Assembly: GCA_009773155.1 (NCBI GenBank)
Contig: WOVA01000004.1
Coordinates: forward strand, 1-64,000
Length of the DNA: 64,000 bases
Reading direction: 5' to 3'
From: Elusimicrobiota bacterium
GTDB lineage: Bacteria > Elusimicrobiota > Elusimicrobia > Elusimicrobiales > UBA9959
This document shows positions 55,759-64,000 of the stretch, piece by piece. Under the pieces are notes generated by a model that was given only the letters and a program-made list of their open reading frames with translations, did not search any database and was not told where the DNA came from. Each line of letters begins with the position of its first letter. Within the stretch, counting starts at the first letter, position 1. The position numbers were made by a program, and so were the translations under genes.

Positions 55759-57627
55759 ATGAATCCTCCCAGACAGAAGCGCGCCGAAGAGACCCGCCGC
55801 AGGATACTCGGGACCGCCGCCGCCATGATGGCCGAGCGCGGCCCCGACGCGGTCTCGATGCGCGAGCTCTCGGCCAGGCTGAAGATAACCAAACCCGTCC
55901 TCTACTACTATTTCAAGGACAAGGACGCCCTGATAAAAGCGGCCTTCGAGGAGGGCACCAGGCATTTCAAGGACTTGCGGGTGGAGATAGACCAGCCCGG
56001 ACTGGACCTGGAAAGCCGCCTGGAGAAGGTGTTCTCCAACCACCTGGCCTTCATACGCCGCTATCCCGAGATGCCCAAATGCGCGCTGAAGATAATGTCC
56101 TCGCCTTCCGAAGGCACGCTGTCCCATCTGGCGCGCGACCTCAAGGAAAGGAACAGGAGCGCCCTGCGCACGATGCTCAAGAGGGAAAAGTTCCCGCCCC
56201 AGGCCGCCGAGGACGTCCTTCACATGATCAGCTCGGTCATCGAGCATTTCATGATAGAGGCCAGGGAGAAAGGAGCCTCCGCGATAGACAAAGGCCTGCC
56301 CCGCCGCCTGGCCCGGCTTATCTGCGCCGGCGCGCGCTCGCTCAAGTCCGCCGCCTTAGCGCTCCTGCTGCTCCCCGCTTTTACCGCGGCGGAGCCGGTG
56401 ACCCTGGGGGTGGAGCAGGCGGTGGAGCTGGCCCTGGAGAACAACACCGACGTGGCCAACGCCGAGCGCGGCCGCCTTATATATAAGGAGAAGATACGCG
56501 AATACTGGGGCACTATCTACCCCCAGCTCAGCGCCGCCGCCGCCTATACCCGCAACATCGAGAAGCCCTCCCTGTTCTTCGGCGGCAACAGGATAGAGCT
56601 GGGTTCCGACAACGCCTGGTCCGCCTCCCTGGACCTCAATCAGATACTCTGGGCCGGAGGCAAAGTATCCACCGGCATCAGGATGGCCGGCATCTACTCC
56701 GACTCCAGCGCCGAGCGGCTGCGCTCGGCGCGCAATTCGGTGCGCAAGGCCGTCACGCAGATGTATTATTCGGTACTGCTCTCCAAGGCCATGGCGGACA
56801 TACAGGAGGAGACGCTCGGCCTCTCCAGGCAGCATCTCTCGGTCATAGAGGCCCGGTACAAGCAGGGCCTGGCCAGCGACCTGGCCCTGCTGCGCCAGCG
56901 CGTGGAAGTCTCCAACAACGAACCCGCCGTCACGCAGAACCTGAACTATTACGAGGCCGGGCTGCTGGCGCTCAAGGACCTGCTCGGCCTGGACCCCGAC
57001 GCGGAACTGGAGCTGACCGGCGCGATGGGCTGCTCCCCCGCGGAGCCGGGCCCGCTGGACGAGCTCTACAGGTCCGCCATGGCGGCCAGGCCGGAGTACA
57101 GGCTGGCCGGCCTGGAGAAAAAGCTGGCCGCCCAGAACGCCACGCTGGAGAAGGCGGGTCACTATCCCTACCTCAACGCCTTCGCCTCGCGCGGCTTCCA
57201 GGGCCAGACCGACTCTTCCTTCCCGGGCGCCGATGAACGCAGTTGGGCGCTGACGGCCGGGGTCAGGCTCAACCTGCCGCTATTCTCCGGCGGCTCGGTC
57301 TCCTCGCGCGTGAAACAGGCCGGCCTGGCGCTGCAGGTGGCCGAAGAGAACCTGGCGCGCGCCGAGCGCGGACTTAAGATAACCGTTAAAAAAGCGTGGC
57401 TGGAACTCAAAGAGTCCTCCCAGCGCCTCGCCTCACAGGCCGCGGCAGTGGAAACCGCCCGCAAGGCCCTCGCGGCCACCGAGCTGCGCTTTAAGAGCGG
57501 CCTCGCCGGACAACTGGACCTCAACGACACCACTCTCGCCCTCAACAGGGCCCAGACCCTTTACACCCAGGCACAGCACGACGTCTGCTCGGCGGCCGCC
57601 GAGCTGGACTGGGCCGCGGGAAAGTGA
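55759..57627 (+). CDS. TetR regulator fused in frame to a TolC-like protein
   Basis: A 622-residue single frame. Residues 1-200 are a TetR regulator (RRRILGTAAAMMAERGPDAV, SARLKITKPVLYYYFKDKDA, C-terminal domain to about 200). Residues ~207-222 (SLKSAALALLLLPAFTAAEP) look like a signal peptide. Residues 225-622 are an outer-membrane efflux protein (VEQAVELALENNTDVANAER, YYSVLLSKAMADIQEETLGL, VRLNLPLFSGGSVSSRVKQA). A cytoplasmic repressor and an outer-membrane channel in one chain is contradictory unless translation restarts internally (for example ATG near 56250) or the product is cleaved. The frame is open with no stop between. Confidence 0.9.
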   Translation: MNPPRQKRAEETRRRILGTAAAMMAERGPDAVSMRELSARLKITKPVLYYYFKDKDALIKAAFEEGTRHFKDLRVEIDQPGLDLESRLEKVFSNHLAFIRRYPEMPKCALKIMSSPSEGTLSHLARDLKERNRSALRTMLKREKFPPQAAEDVLHMISSVIEHFMIEAREKGASAIDKGLPRRLARLICAGARSLKSAALALLLLPAFTAAEPVTLGVEQAVELALENNTDVANAERGRLIYKEKIREYWGTIYPQLSAAAAYTRNIEKPSLFFGGNRIELGSDNAWSASLDLNQILWAGGKVSTGIRMAGIYSDSSAERLRSARNSVRKAVTQMYYSVLLSKAMADIQEETLGLSRQHLSVIEARYKQGLASDLALLRQRVEVSNNEPAVTQNLNYYEAGLLALKDLLGLDPDAELELTGAMGCSPAEPGPLDELYRSAMAARPEYRLAGLEKKLAAQNATLEKAGHYPYLNAFASRGFQGQTDSSFPGADERSWALTAGVRLNLPLFSGGSVSSRVKQAGLALQVAEENLARAERGLKITVKKAWLELKESSQRLASQAAAVETARKALAATELRFKSGLAGQLDLNDTTLALNRAQTLYTQAQHDVCSAAAELDWAAGK

Positions 57628-57646
57628 ACTTAAAAAGGAAGAATAA

Positions 57647-58525
57647 ATGAACAAGAACAAGATGACCGCTTTACTCCTGGCCGCTTGCGCCCTGACGGCG
57701 GCCGGCTGCGGGAACCGCGCCAAAGAGGCCCTTGAAGCCCTTGAGAAAGACCGCTTCCTGGTCAGGACCGAGACGGTGCAGGTACGCCCGCTCGAAGACT
57801 ATATACTCCTGACCGGCTCCGTGCGGGCCCTGGACGAGGCGACTCTCTACCCCCGCGCGGCCGGCAAGCTGCTGCGCAACCTGCTCAAGGAAGGAGACCC
57901 GGTCAGGAAGGACGAGGCGGTAGCCCTGGTGGAGCGCGACGAGGTGGGAGTTGTCTATGAGCCCGCGCCCGTGCCCTCCACGCTTAGCGGCATAGTCGGC
58001 CGCGTCTACCAGGACACCGGCGCCACTGTCACCCCCCAGACGCCGATAGCGCTGGTGGTGGACCAGTCCAAGGTCCGCGTGGAAGTGGACGTGCCCGAGA
58101 AATATATCGGCAAGGTCTTCCGGGACCAGACCGCCAAAATAAAAGTGGACGCCTTCCCCGACCGGTATTTCACCGGCAAGGTCTACCGCGTCAGTCCCGT
58201 GCTCGACGCGCGCTCGCGCAGCACGGTCGTGGAAGTGCTGCTGGACAACGCCGAAGGTCGCCTCAAGTCCGGCATGTTCGCCGAGGTGCGCGTCATCGTC
58301 GCCTCGCGCGGCGCCGCCGTCACGGTGCCTTCCGGCGCCGTGATGCGCGGGGACGGCGAGGTCTGGATCTTCGTCCCGGCCGGCGATACGGCGCGGCGGG
58401 TGCCGGTGAAGACCGGCATCGCCACCGCCGAGTTCACGCAGGTGGACGGCGTGAAAGCGGGAGACGAAGTTATAACCTTCGGGCTTTACGGCCTCAAGGA
58501 CGGCAGCAAGATAAAGGCTCAGTAA
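57647..58525 (+). CDS. RND efflux periplasmic adaptor (lipoprotein)
   Basis: A 292-residue membrane fusion protein. The lipobox is at ALTAAGCG (Cys about 21). The barrel-sandwich hybrid half-motifs are LYPRAAGKLLRNLLKEGDPV and PVPSTLSGIVGRVYQDTGAT, then VRVEVDVPEKYIGKVFRDQT (beta barrel) and the membrane-proximal part (VPSGAVMRGDGEVWIFVPAG). It is short for the family because the alpha-hairpin is reduced. It joins the pump encoded 4 nt downstream with a TolC-like channel. Confidence 0.94.
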   Translation: MNKNKMTALLLAACALTAAGCGNRAKEALEALEKDRFLVRTETVQVRPLEDYILLTGSVRALDEATLYPRAAGKLLRNLLKEGDPVRKDEAVALVERDEVGVVYEPAPVPSTLSGIVGRVYQDTGATVTPQTPIALVVDQSKVRVEVDVPEKYIGKVFRDQTAKIKVDAFPDRYFTGKVYRVSPVLDARSRSTVVEVLLDNAEGRLKSGMFAEVRVIVASRGAAVTVPSGAVMRGDGEVWIFVPAGDTARRVPVKTGIATAEFTQVDGVKAGDEVITFGLYGLKDGSKIKAQ

Positions 58526-58529
58526 GACC

Positions 58530-61500
58530 ATGAAGATAACCGACCTTTCCGTAAAGCGCCCGGTACTCACCACGATGATGATCCTCACCGTCCTGGTGCT
58601 GGGCGCGGCGTCCTATCTCCGCCTGGGCATCGACCTGCTGCCCAACGTGGAATTTCCCTTCGTGATGATACAGACCACGCTGCGGGGCGCCGGCCCCGAG
58701 GAGATGGAATCCTCCGTAACCAAGCCCATAGAGGAAGCGGTCAACACCATCTCCGGCATCGAGGACATCAACTCCACCAGCTACGAGGGGCTCTCGCTGG
58801 TCATGCTCAAGTTCGCGCTGGAGAAGGACGGCGACGTGGCCGCGCAGGAAGTGCGCGACAAGGTCAACTCCGTGCTGGCCCGGCTGCCGCAGGGCACGGA
58901 TCCGCCGGTCATAGGCAAGCTGGACATCGGCGCGCAGGCCGTCCTCAACGTGGTCGTCTACGGCGAGCGCGACCTGATAGACCTGACGCATATCGCCAAA
59001 AAGAGCATCAAGGAGAACATAGAGACCGTCAGCGGCGTGGGCGCGGTGGACATAGTCGGCGGCCGGGAGCGCGAGATCCACATAGTGGTCAACCCGCTCA
59101 AGCTGGCCGCGCTGAACCTGCCGATAAGCAAGGTCAAGGACGCCATCGTCCAGCAGAATATCGAGATACCCGGCGGCAAGGTGGAGCAGAAGGACAAGGA
59201 ATTCGTCCTGCGCACGCTGGGGCGCATAGATGAGGCCCGCCAGTTCGGCGACATAGTGATCGCCAACATAGGCGGCTCGCAGGTGCGCGTCTCCGACATA
59301 GGCCGGGTCGAGGATACGGGCGAGCGCATGGGCACGGCCTCGTTCTATAACGGCAAGCCTTCGGTCACGCTGGTGGTAAAAAAGCAGTCCGGCACCAACA
59401 CGGTCGCGGTGGTGGACAATATCAAGGAGCGCCTGACGGAGATACGGGGTTCCATGCCCCCGGACGTCATGACCATGATAATTGGCGACCAGAGCGTCTT
59501 CATCAAGGACTCGGTGAACAGCGTGACCGAGCATCTCATACTGGGCGCTGTCTTCGCCGCGCTGATGGTGCTGGTCTTCCTGGGCGACTACCGCTCCACG
59601 CTCATCTCCGCGCTGGCCATCCCCACCTCGCTGATAGGCACCTTCTTCTTCATGCAGGCGGCCGGTTTCACCATCAATATCATGACGCTGCTGGGCCTGA
59701 CGATAGCGGTGGGCATAGTGGTGGACGACGCCATAGTCATGCTCGAGAACATCTACCGGCACCTTGAAAACAATAAGGAGTATCCGCCGCAGGCGGAGCA
59801 TAAAATAAGTCCGCTCAAGGCGGCGCTGGACGGCTCCCGCGAGATCGGCTTCGCCGTGGTGGCCATGTCGGCCGCGCTGCTGGTCATCTTCATCCCGCTG
59901 GCCTACATGGGCGGCATCATAGGCCGCTTCCTCAAGAGCTACGGCCTGACCATAGCCTTCGCCGTCGCCCTGAGCGTCTTCGTGGCGCTTACGCTGACCC
60001 CCATGCTCTGCTCGCTGTTCCTGAAAGTCAGGCCCGGCGCCAAGAACCGGCTGGAGCGCTTCACCGACTCCGTCAACGAATGGCTGGCCTCCCGCTACAT
60101 CACCATGCTCGAATGGGCCCTGGCCCACAAGCGCAGGATGGTCGTCTTCGCCGGCGCGGTCGTCTTCTCGATGATCCCGCTGTTCCTGTTCCTGGGCAAG
60201 GACTTCATGCCCGCCGACGACACCGGCCTCTACCAGATAAGGGTCACGGCGCCCGAGGGCACCAGTCTGGGCAGAATGAAGGAAATCTTCGCGCAGATAG
60301 AGACGGAGACGCGGCAGCTCCCGCACGTAAAAAGCATCCTCTCCTCCATCGGCACGGGCACCGGCGGCAATTTCGGCGGGTCTTCCCCCAACGAGGGCTA
60401 TGTGCTGGTGGAGCTCGACGACCTCTCCGACCGCGGCATACCGATGCCGGACCTCATGTTCGCCTCGCGCGAGATGATGTCCAAGTACACGGGCCTGCGC
60501 GCGGCCGTCATGCCCGCCGGCGGCTTCGGCGGCGGCGACGCCGAGCTGATGTTCAATATCTCCGGCCCGGACCTGGGCAAGCTGGAAGAATACTCCAACG
60601 CCGTCGCCGACAAGCTGCGCGGCATAAAGGGCGCCGTGGACGTGGACACCAGTTTCTCCTACGCCAAGCCCGAGTACCGCGTGGAGATAGACCGCGGCCG
60701 CGCGCACGACCTGGGCGTCAAGGTGCAGGATATAGCGACCTCGCTGCGCACGCTGGTCGGCGGCGAAGAGGACATCACCAAGTTCAAGGACCGCGACGAA
60801 CTCTACCAGGTGCGCCTGCGCGCCGAGGACGTCTTCCGCGATCGCAAGGAGGCCATAGAGGCGCTGATGGTGCCGGCCGGGGAAGGGCGCGTCACCCGCC
60901 TCGACAGCGTGGCGCGCGTGACCGAGGGGCTCGGCCCCACGCAGATCTCGCGCTACAACCGCCAGCGCAACGTGCAGGTCACGGCCAACGTGGACGGCAT
61001 CCCGGTCAACCGGCTGCTGGCCGAAGCCGACAAAGCTTTCAAAGAGCTGGGCGCGCCGCCGGAATACAAGGCCGGCGTCTACGGCCGCGCCAAGGAACTC
61101 GGCAACATGCTCAGGGAGTTCGGCATCGCCTTCGCGCTGGCCTTCATCTTCATTTATATCGTGCTGGCCAGCCAGTTCGAGAGCTTCATCTACCCGGTCT
61201 CGATCATGGTAGTGCTGCCGCTGACGATACCGTTCGCCATAATCTCGCTGTTCCTGACGGGCCAGAACCTGACCCTGTTCAGTATCATGGGCATGTTCAT
61301 GTTATTCGGCATAGTCACCAAGAACTCCATCCTGCAGGTGGACTATACCAACACGCTGCGGGAGAGGGGCATGCCGCGCCACCAGGCGATGATAGAGGCC
61401 AACAGGACCCGGCTGCGCCCGATCCTGATGACCACGCTGACCCTGATAGCGAGCATGCTTCCCACGGCGCTCGGCACCGGGGCCGGCTCGGGCACCCGCC

Positions 61501-61646
61501 GCACTATGGCCATGGTCATCATAGGCGGGCAGGCGCTGTCGCTGCTCATCACGCTGCTGATGACGCCGGTGACCTACGCCTACATGGACGATTTCCAGGA
61601 GTGGGCGCGGAAGAAGCTGGGGATGACGCAGCGCGAAGCCGTCTGA
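58530..61646 (+). CDS. RND-family efflux pump
   Basis: A 1038-residue AcrB/HAE1-type transporter. It has the N-terminal TM (VLTTMMILTVLVLGAASYLR), two large periplasmic domains, and the TM bundle with GLTIAVGIVVDDAIVMLENI, carrying the Asp-Asp pair needed for proton movement, and the C-terminal repeat FGIVTKNSILQVDYTNTLRE. Full length. It exports hydrophobic compounds or lipids with its adaptor and outer-membrane partner. Expression is likely controlled by the TetR part of the upstream fusion through the operator at 55719. Confidence 0.96.
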   Translation: MKITDLSVKRPVLTTMMILTVLVLGAASYLRLGIDLLPNVEFPFVMIQTTLRGAGPEEMESSVTKPIEEAVNTISGIEDINSTSYEGLSLVMLKFALEKDGDVAAQEVRDKVNSVLARLPQGTDPPVIGKLDIGAQAVLNVVVYGERDLIDLTHIAKKSIKENIETVSGVGAVDIVGGREREIHIVVNPLKLAALNLPISKVKDAIVQQNIEIPGGKVEQKDKEFVLRTLGRIDEARQFGDIVIANIGGSQVRVSDIGRVEDTGERMGTASFYNGKPSVTLVVKKQSGTNTVAVVDNIKERLTEIRGSMPPDVMTMIIGDQSVFIKDSVNSVTEHLILGAVFAALMVLVFLGDYRSTLISALAIPTSLIGTFFFMQAAGFTINIMTLLGLTIAVGIVVDDAIVMLENIYRHLENNKEYPPQAEHKISPLKAALDGSREIGFAVVAMSAALLVIFIPLAYMGGIIGRFLKSYGLTIAFAVALSVFVALTLTPMLCSLFLKVRPGAKNRLERFTDSVNEWLASRYITMLEWALAHKRRMVVFAGAVVFSMIPLFLFLGKDFMPADDTGLYQIRVTAPEGTSLGRMKEIFAQIETETRQLPHVKSILSSIGTGTGGNFGGSSPNEGYVLVELDDLSDRGIPMPDLMFASREMMSKYTGLRAAVMPAGGFGGGDAELMFNISGPDLGKLEEYSNAVADKLRGIKGAVDVDTSFSYAKPEYRVEIDRGRAHDLGVKVQDIATSLRTLVGGEEDITKFKDRDELYQVRLRAEDVFRDRKEAIEALMVPAGEGRVTRLDSVARVTEGLGPTQISRYNRQRNVQVTANVDGIPVNRLLAEADKAFKELGAPPEYKAGVYGRAKELGNMLREFGIAFALAFIFIYIVLASQFESFIYPVSIMVVLPLTIPFAIISLFLTGQNLTLFSIMGMFMLFGIVTKNSILQVDYTNTLRERGMPRHQAMIEANRTRLRPILMTTLTLIASMLPTALGTGAGSGTRRTMAMVIIGGQALSLLITLLMTPVTYAYMDDFQEWARKKLGMTQREAV

Positions 61647-61698
61647 CCTGATCTTATTCCGGCGGGGGCTGGACGCTTTGAAGGCGGAAGGACGAGGG

Positions 61699-63054
61699 CT
61701 ATTCCTCTTCGGGCGATGTCTGCGAGGCGAGGGACTGCAGCTCTTCGGCCGAAGGAACTACGGCTGAACCGAAGACCTGGTCGAAATGCGCGGTGAAGGC
61801 CGTGACGTATTCCGGAGCGGCGGTATAGTACATGTTCTCGAAATTATTGGACTGGGCGTTTATCGACCAGTTGAAGGAACCGGTCATCAGCAGCTTCTCG
61901 TCGAAAACCGCGAACTTATGGTGCATGACGCCGCGGCCGTCCTGGCCGCGCGACCATCGGAACTTAACCCCGTTCTCAGAGAGATAAGCGGTCATATAAG
62001 ACTGGCTGGCCTGCACGCGGTCGGTCACCACCTCCACGTCCACGCCCCGCCTGCGCGCCGCAACCAGGGCCTCGCCTATGGCCGAGGAGTAGAAACTGAA
62101 CACCGCGGCCTTTATGCTGCGCCTGGCGAAGCGCGCGGCCGTGATTATATCCTCTTCGGTGCGGCCGGCGGGCGAGAAAGAATAACCGGGCAGCATGGCG
62201 CCGTTGAAATAGACGGGCCTGGAGCGGTCTTCCGGCGGCGGGCCGAAATGGGATTGGGAATAGGACGGCCCGGGCCCGTCCTCCGGAGCGCGGGAGAACC
62301 GCCACATCCAGTCGAAGTATTTCGCGTAGCCGTCCACAGTGTTCCCGTCGCGTATGAACACCATGTTCTCGTGATTGGCGTTGTCGGCCGTCAGCGCCCA
62401 GTTGAAAGAGCCGGCCGAGACCATCTTCCCGTCGTAGATCCCGAGCTTGTTGTGCATGATGCCGTAGGAGCCGGCCCCGCGCAGCGTGCGCACCTCCACT
62501 CCCCCCGCCATCAGCGACTTCAGTTCCGGGCTGACCTTTGAGCCGAGCGCGTGGGTCTCGTTTGAGATGACGCGCACCTTGAGCCCGCGCTTATGGGCGT
62601 CGAGTATGGCCGCCGCCACCCGCGGCAGCGTAAAGCCGTATACCGCCACGTCCAGGGTCTCGGCGCAGCCATATATGGCCGAGGCGATCAGGTTCTCCAC
62701 GTCCGCGCGGTCGGAGAAAACGAAAGGGGGGATGGCGGCGGCCGTCACCGTGGAGGACTGCGGGGGCTGGGAGTGCGGCTGCGAAGGCTGGGCGGGCTGA
62801 GCCGGGAACTGCGGGTCCGGCAGCGGCTGCGCCGGTTGCGGAGGCTGCAGGGGAATGGCATCGCCCGGCACCGGGCCGCCTATTATCTGCGGAGGAGCGG
62901 GGACGGCCGGCGGCGACGGCAATTCGCCCATGTCGCCGGTGACGGGCATGGGCGGCAGCGCCGGCAGTACCGGGGTCTGCTGGGAGAAAGCCGTGAACGG
63001 GAGCGCCGCCATCAGCAGCGCGAAAACGGGACCCTTAAGGTAGTTTATACCCAT
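61699..63054 (-). CDS. Secreted phospholipase D-like protein
   Basis: A 451-residue exported protein. A signal peptide (GPVFALLMAALPFTAFSQ) and a Pro/Gln-rich linker (about 30-105) precede two PLD domains. HKD motifs: HNKLGIYDGKMVSAGSFNWA (about 200-219) and HHKFAVFDEKLLMTGSFNWS (about 380-399), each with the GSxN extension. Two-motif PLD proteins include phosphodiesterases of lipids and nucleases (Nuc type); the substrate is not clear here. It lies convergent to the efflux operon. Confidence 0.92.
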   Translation of the reverse strand: MGINYLKGPVFALLMAALPFTAFSQQTPVLPALPPMPVTGDMGELPSPPAVPAPPQIIGGPVPGDAIPLQPPQPAQPLPDPQFPAQPAQPSQPHSQPPQSSTVTAAAIPPFVFSDRADVENLIASAIYGCAETLDVAVYGFTLPRVAAAILDAHKRGLKVRVISNETHALGSKVSPELKSLMAGGVEVRTLRGAGSYGIMHNKLGIYDGKMVSAGSFNWALTADNANHENMVFIRDGNTVDGYAKYFDWMWRFSRAPEDGPGPSYSQSHFGPPPEDRSRPVYFNGAMLPGYSFSPAGRTEEDIITAARFARRSIKAAVFSFYSSAIGEALVAARRRGVDVEVVTDRVQASQSYMTAYLSENGVKFRWSRGQDGRGVMHHKFAVFDEKLLMTGSFNWSINAQSNNFENMYYTAAPEYVTAFTAHFDQVFGSAVVPSAEELQSLASQTSPEEE

Positions 63055-63099
63055 CAGTTATATTATCGTTTATGCGCTCCCCCTCCGCCAGAAGCGAAA

Positions 63100-63120
63100 G
63101 ACCCAGGCCGGGCCTGGGTC
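63100..63120. terminator. Hairpin downstream of glycogen synthase
   Basis: GACCCAGGCC-G-GGCCTGGGTC, a 10-bp palindrome between the glgA stop and the phospholipase start. It lacks a clear T run, so termination is only likely. Confidence 0.5.
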
Positions 63121-63123
63121 TCC

Positions 63124-63253
63124 GGGGACGTTGTTTAGTTCTTTAGTTGTCTCCGGGGACGTTGTTTAGTTCGTTGTTTTCCGGGTATAGCCTAAAAAGA
63201 GGGGTCAGGACCGCAGCCTGTTGATAACTACTAAAGAACTAAACAACGTCCCC
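63124..63253. repeat. E-type hairpin, 24-bp perfect arms plus extra copy
   Basis: GGGGACGTTGTTTAGTTCTT... (63124-63147) and its exact complement (63230-63253), with a second direct copy of the left arm at 63155-63175. It lies between the phospholipase start and the glgA stop. Confidence 0.95.
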
Positions 63254-63264
63254 GCCTTACCACC

Positions 63265-64000
63265 TTACAGTTGTTTCTTCTGCCAGGCGATGCTGAAGAG
63301 CCTGAGGTAGTCGGCCGCGGAGCGGTTCCATGAATAGTCGCCCTTCATCGCGTTCTTGACCATGGAGGTCCAGAGGTCGCGCCACTTGAACATGGAGACT
63401 ATGTGCCCCATGATGGACCGCAGCTGGCCGGCCTCGGGGGCGTCTATGGCGAAGCCGTTGGAATCCTTGGGCTCGCCGTTGTAATTGACCGTATCCTTGA
63501 GCCCGCCCGTGCGGGTGACCACGGGCAGCGAGCCGTAGCGCATCGAGATCATCTGGCTGAGCCCGCAGGGCTCGAAGCGCGACGGCATCAGGAAGATGTC
63601 GGTGCCGGCGTAGATCTTGTGCGCGAAGCCCTCGTCGAAGCCGGGCTTGAAATAAACGCGGCCCGGGTTGGCCGCGGCCAGCCGCTTGAAGCCCTCGGTC
63701 AGGGCCGGATCGCCTACGCCCAGCACCACGAGCTGCATATTCTCCAGGAATCCGGGGACGGTCTCCAGCACCAGGTCCAGGCCCTTCTGGCTGTCGAGCC
63801 GCGAGACCACGCCCGCCAGCACCAGGTTCTTATCCTGCTCCAGGCCGCACTCCTCCTGCAGCGCCTTCTTGCAGGCCGCCTTGCCGCGCGTGTAGCTTTT
63901 AAAGTCGTAACCGCGCTCGATGAAGGTGTCGGTGGCCGGGTCCCAGATCTCCTCGTCGATGCCGTTGATGATGCCGAAGAGGTCCGCTGAGCGGTGCCGC
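63265..64000 (-). CDS. glgA: Glycogen synthase, C-terminal part (start outside window)
   Basis: The frame is open to the window end (at least 245 codons). It reads SADLFGIINGIDEEIWDPAT, typical of GT5 bacterial glycogen synthases, then VLAGVVSRLDSQKGLDLVLE, DIFLMPSRFEPCGLSQMISM (nucleotide-sugar site with Glu-Pro-Cys-Gly) and PVVTRTGGLKDTV. It transfers glucose from ADP-glucose to glycogen. The C-terminus is complete (YLRLFSIAWQKKQL). The N-terminal part lies beyond base 64000. Confidence 0.95.
   Translation of the reverse strand, partial: RHRSADLFGIINGIDEEIWDPATDTFIERGYDFKSYTRGKAACKKALQEECGLEQDKNLVLAGVVSRLDSQKGLDLVLETVPGFLENMQLVVLGVGDPALTEGFKRLAAANPGRVYFKPGFDEGFAHKIYAGTDIFLMPSRFEPCGLSQMISMRYGSLPVVTRTGGLKDTVNYNGEPKDSNGFAIDAPEAGQLRSIMGHIVSMFKWRDLWTSMVKNAMKGDYSWNRSAADYLRLFSIAWQKKQL

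Noticed and set aside
1..64000. CRISPR array, tRNA or rRNA genes
   Set aside because: No regularly spaced short direct repeats with unique spacers, and no cloverleaf or rRNA sequence noticed. The repeats present are dispersed or inverted.

Overview
The window is about 62% G+C overall and reads as the chromosome of a Gram-negative bacterium. It encodes outer-membrane barrel proteins of the PorV/PorQ type, proteins built of FlgD-like Ig repeats, a Tad/Flp pilus locus, an RND efflux system, a divided FtsX/EnvC/CtpA cell-wall module and many two-component proteins. This combination suggests an uncultured Elusimicrobiota-like lineage. That placement is an inference from gene content (no rRNA is present) and I hold it at about 0.6.

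Layout. (1) 1-9450, minus strand: one uninterrupted reading frame of at least 3,150 codons. It encodes the N-terminal part of a giant secreted protein with about 22 Ig-like repeats and leaves the window at base 1. (2) 9.5-15 kb: a more A+T-rich island of toxin-antitoxin and nucleotidyltransferase modules (two HicAB pairs, VapBC, MNT/HEPN, two AbiEii-like nucleotidyltransferases). They are punctuated by six directly repeated ~99-bp elements (here called D), two of which also supply the start codon of a gene. (3) 15.4-16.6 kb: an AAA/DUF4143-type ATPase. (4) 16.7-43 kb, minus strand: a very extended Tad pilus region. Pilins, TadE proteins, CpaB, a short secretin, a TadZ-TadA fusion, TadB, TadC and a TPR protein are interleaved with sensor kinases, response regulators, a thioredoxin-fold protein and a catalytically dead S41 protease paralogue. 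It is preceded by a PorV-like barrel and a FlgD-repeat surface protein. (5) 43-49.1 kb: a coiled-coil/propeller membrane protein, another PorV-like protein with a coiled-coil tail, a GAF-GGDEF cyclase and a signal-less solute-binding protein. (6) 49.3-54.8 kb: tsaD, ctpA, an EnvC-like protein, ftsX and a repeat-riddled secreted protein. (7) 55-61.6 kb, plus strand: two TetR regulators, the second fused in frame to a TolC-like protein, then an RND adaptor and pump. (8) 61.7-64 kb: a secreted phospholipase D and the C-terminal part of glycogen synthase.

The most unusual signal is a set of short repeat families spread through genes as well as spacers. A is a 27-bp near-perfect palindrome (8 copies plus a half copy). 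B is a 47-bp element (4 copies). C is a ~49-bp element (3 copies) whose central 5-bp stem differs in sequence in each copy yet always pairs. D is the ~99-bp element of the toxin-antitoxin island. E is a group of long-armed hairpins. A, D and E share GGGGAC/GTCCCC ends. A, B and C sit in frame inside coding genes, including tsaD and ftsX, and add short peptides, in the manner of the Rickettsia palindromic elements. One gene (53767-54774) carries A, B and C together, and a 367-bp element with 23-bp terminal inverted repeats between tadC and tadB holds one B and one C.

How the genes fit together (inference): the Tad locus would build Flp pili whose expression is tuned by the embedded kinases and regulators. 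The cyclase and the solute-binding protein may feed in a c-di-GMP signal, and the giant Ig-repeat and FlgD-repeat proteins would be other surface structures. The D-punctuated island looks like a site of cassette gain by recombination.
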